64,000 bases of DNA from Gemmatimonadota bacterium. Lineage in GTDB: Bacteria; Gemmatimonadota; Gemmatimonadetes; Longimicrobiales; Gaopeijiaceae. The translations under genes were made by a program, and so were the position numbers. Position 1 is the stretch's first letter. Each line of letters starts with the position of its first letter. The notes under the pieces were generated by a model. That model did not search any database and was not told the DNA's origin. It saw only the letters and a program-made list of their open reading frames with translations. Below are positions 59,839 to 64,000 of this stretch, one piece after another. The stretch covers positions 1-64,000 of the forward strand of contig VGVR01000018.1 of the NCBI GenBank assembly GCA_016873995.1, written 5' to 3'.

Positions 59839-60633
59839 TCACGCGGTCGCTTCCGTGGCAGCCGCTCCTTCCCCGAGCGCCTCGCGAACCACCCGCAGGA
59901 CCTCCTCGTCCATGTCCTCGGCGCCGAGCATCCAGCGGAGGTAATCCGGCGCCTCGCGGGCCACGTCCGCGAGGGTCTGGCCGCGATGCTTCCCGCGGCG
60001 GAAGACGCGAGCCTCGGCCGGGCCCGTGAACCAGCGGTCGACCTCGGTGCGGAAGGGGGCGTACTTCTCACAGTAGTCGTGCAGCCCGTCGAGATCCTTG
60101 GGTACCTGTGGATAGCGTGCGAGCTGCGCTCCAAGGACCGCGGCAGCGGTGCGGATGTCCCCGAGGGCGCTGTGCGCCTCCTCGTGCTCACGGCCCAAGT
60201 AGAACTGCGCCGCCGCCGACAGGTCCCGACGTTCCTCCCGATGGAAGATCGTCTGCATGTCGAGGACTCGCCGCCCCACGAGCGAAAACTCGACGGCACA
60301 GCGGCGAAACTCGTGGACCAGCATGTGCAGGTCGAAGCGCCGGATGTTGAAGCCGGCCAGATCGCATCCTTCGAAGACATCGACGAGACTCTTCGCGGTG
60401 CGGCAGAACGGTACCTGATCCGCCACGTCCGCGTCCGTGATCCCGTGGACGGCTGTGGCCTCCGCCGGAATGGGGATCCCGGGGTTGAACCTGCGCGTTC
60501 GCTCGAGGACGTCGCCCTGGGGCGTCACCTTGATGAAAGCGAGCTCGATGATGCGATCGTTCTTCAGGTCGAGGCCGGTGGTCTCGATGTCGAAGAAGAC
60601 GAGCGGGCGCTCTAGTGCGAACGGTAGTTGCAT
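59839..60633 (-). CDS. DnaQ-like 3'-5' exonuclease with ExoX-type C-terminus
   Basis: The 264-residue protein has Exo I (FFDIETTGLD), Exo II (GFNIRRFDLHML) and Exo III (HSALGDIRTAAAV) of DEDDh exonucleases. The last 65 residues (FRRGKHRGQTLADVA, then EAPDYLRWMLG) match the C-terminal domain of exodeoxyribonuclease X-like proteins. It could serve as repair exonuclease or replicative proofreader; the latter would fit the inactive exonuclease domain of polA. It is divergent from the oxidoreductase gene. Confidence 0.9.
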   Translation of the reverse strand: MQLPFALERPLVFFDIETTGLDLKNDRIIELAFIKVTPQGDVLERTRRFNPGIPIPAEATAVHGITDADVADQVPFCRTAKSLVDVFEGCDLAGFNIRRFDLHMLVHEFRRCAVEFSLVGRRVLDMQTIFHREERRDLSAAAQFYLGREHEEAHSALGDIRTAAAVLGAQLARYPQVPKDLDGLHDYCEKYAPFRTEVDRWFTGPAEARVFRRGKHRGQTLADVAREAPDYLRWMLGAEDMDEEVLRVVREALGEGAAATEATA

Positions 60634-60663
60634 GGGCGCTCGAACCTAGTTAGAAGCCACTCC

Positions 60664-61653
60664 ATGAGCGACATGATGAACGCGATTGTGATGCGGGGTC
60701 CCGGCGGTCCGGAGGTGCTCGAGCTTCGTGAGGTCGCGCGCCCCGCGCCCGGCCCGGGCGAGGTACGCGTGCGCGTGGCGTCGTCGGGGCTCAACCGCGC
60801 GGACCTGAGCCAACGCCTCGGGCGCTACCCGGCACCGCCCGGATCTCCGCAGGACATCTTGGGGCTCGAGCTGGCGGGCACCGTGGACGCCGTCGGCGCC
60901 GGCGTGCGGGGGCTTCGTGAGGGAGATCCGGTGATGGGCATCCTGGGCGGCGGCGGATACGCCGAGTACGCCGTATCGCCCGCCGAGACGCTGGTTCGCA
61001 CGCCCACCGGGATGCCGCTGAGCGTAGCAGGGGCGATTCCGGAGGTCTTCATGACCGCGTACGACGCCGCCTTCCTGCAGGAAGGGCTGACGGCCGGTGA
61101 GATACTGCTCGTGCACGCGGTGGGGAGCGGGGTCGGCACCGCGGCCGTGCAGCTCGCGCGCCGCGCGGGGGTGCACGTGATCGGCACTTCGCGCACCGCC
61201 GACAAGCTGGCCCGCGCCGGGGAGCTCGGCCTCGAGCACGGGGTGCTGGCGGACGAGCGCTGGCCGGAGCGGGTGCTCGAGCTGACGGGAGGGCGCGGCG
61301 TAGACGTGATTCTCGACCTGGTGGGCGGAGCCTACCTGGCCGGGAACCAGCGGGTCGTGGCCGAGCGTGGGCGCCACATCGTCGTGGGCGTGCCCGCCGG
61401 CGCCGAGGCACCCTTGAGCCTACGGGCGCTGATGGGACGGCGCGCGTCGATACGCGGCACGGTGCTGCGGGCGCGACCCGTGGCGGAGAAAGCTGTCGTG
61501 GCCCGCGCGTTCGAGCGCGACGTCCTGGCCGGCTTCGACGCTGGCGAGCTGGTGCCGGTGATCGATCGCGTGTATCCGGCGAGCGCGGTGGCAGAGGCGC
61601 ACCGACGCATGGAGTCCAACGAGAGCTTCGGGAAGATCCTGCTGGAGTGGTGA
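60664..61653 (+). CDS. Zinc-independent quinone oxidoreductase (MDR family)
   Basis: The 329-residue enzyme has the GroES-like N-terminus (PGPGEVRVRVASSGLNRADL) and the NADPH-binding loop (LVHAVGSGVGTAAVQLARRA). It lacks the zinc-binding Cys cluster of alcohol dehydrogenases and resembles PIG3/QOR reductases that act on quinones or enones. ATG 60664 is used. It is convergent with sucA (12 nt apart). Confidence 0.9.
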   Translation: MSDMMNAIVMRGPGGPEVLELREVARPAPGPGEVRVRVASSGLNRADLSQRLGRYPAPPGSPQDILGLELAGTVDAVGAGVRGLREGDPVMGILGGGGYAEYAVSPAETLVRTPTGMPLSVAGAIPEVFMTAYDAAFLQEGLTAGEILLVHAVGSGVGTAAVQLARRAGVHVIGTSRTADKLARAGELGLEHGVLADERWPERVLELTGGRGVDVILDLVGGAYLAGNQRVVAERGRHIVVGVPAGAEAPLSLRALMGRRASIRGTVLRARPVAEKAVVARAFERDVLAGFDAGELVPVIDRVYPASAVAEAHRRMESNESFGKILLEW

Positions 61654-61665
61654 GCGCGGACGAGG

Positions 61666-63999
61666 CTACTCGGCTCTCGTCTCTTCGCCGGCGAACCCGA
61701 GCGCCCGCAGAATCAGCTCTTCCTGCTGGCGCACGTGGTCCTTGTTCTTCCCTTCGGCGGGGCTCGCCCGCTCGGGCCGGGCCACGTAGGCGAGCGGAAC
61801 GCGCCGGGGCACCACCGCGCGCAGGCGCGGACCGATGTACGTCAGCGCCCCCATGTTGCGCGGCTCCTCCTGCGCCCAGATGACCTCGCGCAGATTCGGA
61901 TACGCTCCCACGAGCGCCACGATGTCATCCCCCGGGAACGGGTACAGCGACTCCACGCGTCCCAGGGCGGTGCTCGCCGCCTCCGAGCGACGCGCGTGCG
62001 TCTCCACGTCGAAGTAGAACTTGCCCGAGCACAGGACGAGTCGCGTGATACGCGCGGCGTCACTCGGCGTGGGATCCGGCAGCACCGCCCGGAATCGGCC
62101 CGAGGTGAGCTCCTCGACGGTGGAGGCAGCCAGCGGGTGCCGCAAAAGGCTCTTGGGCGTCATGACCACGAGCGGACGCTCGGGGCGCCGGAGTGCTTGT
62201 CCGCGGAGCAGGTGGAAGTACTGAGCCGGCGTGGTAGGGTAGGCGACGCGGATGTTGTCCTCGGCGCAGAGCTGGAGGAAGCGCTCCAGCCGGGCGCTCG
62301 AGTGCTCCGGTCCCTGCCCCTCGTAGCCGTGCGGCAGCAGGAGGATGAGGCGTGAGTACTGCGCCCACTTCATGCGGCCCGACGACAGGAACTGATCGAT
62401 GATCGGCTGCGCTACGTTCGCGAAGTCGCCGAACTGGGCCTCCCACATGACGACGTCGGTGTCGGCGCCCACGGAGTATCCATACTCGAAGCCGAGGATG
62501 GCGGTCTCCGACAGCGGTGAGTTGTAGACCTCGAGCCGCGCCTCGGCGATGCGAGTGATGGGCACGTACCGCTTTCCGGTGGAAGCGTCGTGCAGGACGA
62601 GGTGGCGGTGGCTGAAGGTGCCGCGTTGCGCGTCTTGGCCGCTGATGCGCACCGGAATGCCTTCCAGGAGCAGGCTGCCGATGGCGAGCGTCTCCGCGTG
62701 CCCCCAGTCCAACGTGCGTTCGGGCGTGAGCGCCGACGAGCGCCGCGAGAGTTGGCGCCAGAGCTTCGGGTGCGGCGTGAAGCCCTCGGGGAGCTGCACC
62801 GTGGCGTGGTTGATCTTGTCGAGCGCATCCAGGTTCACGCCCGTCGTCTCGGGCACGACGGGTGCCTCGCGCTCGTCGTCGGGAACGGGATCCCCGGAGG
62901 GCTCGTAGTCGCGCACGTCGTCCTGCACACGCTGCATGGTATGCGCTACCACGTCGCGCATGCTCTGCACTTCGTCCTGCGTCACCACGCCTTCGGCGAC
63001 GAGCCGCTGCGCGTAGATGGCGCCCACTGTCGGGTGCGTCGCGATGGCGTTGTACTTCACCGGTTGCGTGTACGCCGGCTCGTCGCCCTCGTTGTGCCCA
63101 TAGCGCCGGTAGCCGATGAGATCGATCACGAACTCGTCGCGGAAGCGCGCGCGGTACGCCGTGGCGAGCCGGACCGCCGCTAGACAAGCCTCGGGGTCGT
63201 CGGCGTTCACGTGCACGATCGGAATCGCGTACCCCTTGGCCAGGTCGCTCGAGTAGTACGTGGACCGGCCGTCCCGCGGATCGGTGGTGAAGCCGATCTG
63301 GTTGTTCACGATGAGGTGAATCGTGCCCCCGACGTGATATCCAGGCAGCCGCGCCATGTTGAGCGACTCGGCGACCACGCCTTCTGCAGCGAAGGCAGCG
63401 TCGCCGTGGATCACAACCGGGACCACCGCGTCGTAGTCGGGCTCCGAACCGTTCGCCACGCTGTCGAACTGACGAGAGCGAGCCCAGCCCGCTACGACCG
63501 GGTTCACGAACTCCAGATGGCTGGGGTTGGGCGCGAGCGTGATGCGCACCGTGCCCGCGCCGTCGATGTCGCGCGTGCCGCGGGCGCCGTGGTGGTACTT
63601 CACGTCTCCCGTGCCGCCGACGTGGAGCTGGCCGCCCCGGAGCGACGGGCCCTCGAACTCGGCCAAGAGCTCGCCGTACGACACGCCCACGGTGTGGGTG
63701 AGCACGTTCAGGCGGCCGCGGTGTGCCATGCCCAGCACCACCTCACGCGCGCCGCTCCGCGCGAGCTGCTCGATGACGAGGTCGAGCATGGGGACGAGCG
63801 CATCGGTTCCTTCGAGGGAGAATCGCTTCTGCCCGAGATACGCGCGGTGGAGGAACTGCTCGAGTCCCTCGGTTTCGCATAGCCTGCGGACGAGCTTCCT
63901 CCTGTCCTCCTGCGACAGCGTCGGGAAGTGTGCGCCGGTCTCGACCTGGTCCCAGAGCCAGTCGACCTTCACATGGTCGTCCAGGTGCTCGAACTCGTA
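61666..63999 (-). CDS. sucA: 2-oxoglutarate dehydrogenase E1, 5' part missing at the window edge
   Basis: This thiamine-diphosphate enzyme decarboxylates 2-oxoglutarate in the TCA cycle and passes the succinyl group to lipoyl-E2. About 778 residues are visible; the frame is open to the right edge and 100-200 N-terminal residues lie outside. The typical motifs are VVLGMAHRGRLNVLTHTVG, KYHHGARG, VIHGDAAFAAEGVVAESLNM, IVNNQIGFTTDPRD and GYRRYGHNEGDEPAYTQP. LLPHGYEGQGPEHSSARLER and WAQEEPRNMGALTYI mark the C-terminal half. No sucB follows in the window. Confidence 0.95.
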   Translation of the reverse strand, partial: YEFEHLDDHVKVDWLWDQVETGAHFPTLSQEDRRKLVRRLCETEGLEQFLHRAYLGQKRFSLEGTDALVPMLDLVIEQLARSGAREVVLGMAHRGRLNVLTHTVGVSYGELLAEFEGPSLRGGQLHVGGTGDVKYHHGARGTRDIDGAGTVRITLAPNPSHLEFVNPVVAGWARSRQFDSVANGSEPDYDAVVPVVIHGDAAFAAEGVVAESLNMARLPGYHVGGTIHLIVNNQIGFTTDPRDGRSTYYSSDLAKGYAIPIVHVNADDPEACLAAVRLATAYRARFRDEFVIDLIGYRRYGHNEGDEPAYTQPVKYNAIATHPTVGAIYAQRLVAEGVVTQDEVQSMRDVVAHTMQRVQDDVRDYEPSGDPVPDDEREAPVVPETTGVNLDALDKINHATVQLPEGFTPHPKLWRQLSRRSSALTPERTLDWGHAETLAIGSLLLEGIPVRISGQDAQRGTFSHRHLVLHDASTGKRYVPITRIAEARLEVYNSPLSETAILGFEYGYSVGADTDVVMWEAQFGDFANVAQPIIDQFLSSGRMKWAQYSRLILLLPHGYEGQGPEHSSARLERFLQLCAEDNIRVAYPTTPAQYFHLLRGQALRRPERPLVVMTPKSLLRHPLAASTVEELTSGRFRAVLPDPTPSDAARITRLVLCSGKFYFDVETHARRSEAASTALGRVESLYPFPGDDIVALVGAYPNLREVIWAQEEPRNMGALTYIGPRLRAVVPRRVPLAYVARPERASPAEGKNKDHVRQQEELILRALGFAGEETRAE

Positions 64000-64000
64000 G

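Overview
The window is one contiguous piece of a high-GC bacterial chromosome with dense, mostly housekeeping gene content. Several traits point towards Gemmatimonadota or a nearby phylum: two short RpoD-like sigma factors without region 1.1, a DUF2723 membrane protein, a decayed orphan FtsX/MacB-type permease, a CtaA-DUF420 pair, and many lipoproteins with LAAC or similar lipoboxes. This placement is inference from gene content and was not tested by phylogeny. Two genes run off the ends: polA on the left (its 5'-3' exonuclease part is missing) and sucA on the right.

Layout. 1-12 kb: polA, a class II tRNA with a strong terminator, an outer-membrane-type protein, a sigma-70 gene, fabF with a DUF4126 gene, then the malate/PEP pair maeB-pckA. 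12-17 kb: a VapBC-type toxin-antitoxin pair, a permease fossil, and a five-gene overlapping operon (YtrA-type GntR regulator, ABC ATPase, ABC permease, two exported membrane-anchored proteins). 17-25 kb: a Ser/Thr kinase coupled to a MATE exporter, EVE and M28 peptidase genes, a class III aminotransferase, then a DUF4143 ATPase behind two operator-like palindromes. 25-31 kb: a PIN-domain remnant, a chimeric lipoprotein/reductase gene, a Cho/UvrC-like nuclease, an HD hydrolase, a PP2C phosphatase, a second sigma-70 gene and rsgA. 31-35 kb: a BtuFCD-type uptake operon with an extra lipoprotein. 35-39 kb: a flavin reductase, a membrane protein and a single-chain Mre11-Rad50-like fusion, all overlapping. 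39-48 kb: a sarcosine-oxidase-like flavoprotein, DUF2723, a hydantoinase A homologue, trpE and an M20 dipeptidase. 48-54 kb: an ECF sigma factor with a PspA-like protein, a V4R protein with a Bcp peroxiredoxin, a CoA-binding protein and a histidine-less sensor-kinase-like ATPase. 54-64 kb: acyl-CoA dehydrogenase-ctaA-DUF420-EamA, a cupredoxin-membrane protein-patatin operon, a DnaQ-like exonuclease, a quinone oxidoreductase and sucA.

The genome uses translational coupling heavily: ATGA, GTGA or TGATG overlaps join most same-strand neighbours, and TTG and GTG starts are common. Central metabolism is represented by maeB, pckA and sucA, and cell-envelope and stress control by three sigma factors, a kinase, a phosphatase and a GntR repressor.

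The strongest candidates for new biology are: (i) the Mre11-Rad50-like fusion at 36355-38856, in which almost every catalytic residue has been replaced; (ii) the leucine-type tRNA at 2106-2188, which has a GCG anticodon and whose anticodon arm has a perfect 15-nt complement just downstream; (iii) the YtrA-ABC operon with two unfamiliar exported proteins; and (iv) the DUF4143 ATPase with twin operators and an apparently leaderless promoter. No CRISPR array, insertion sequence or prophage was seen.
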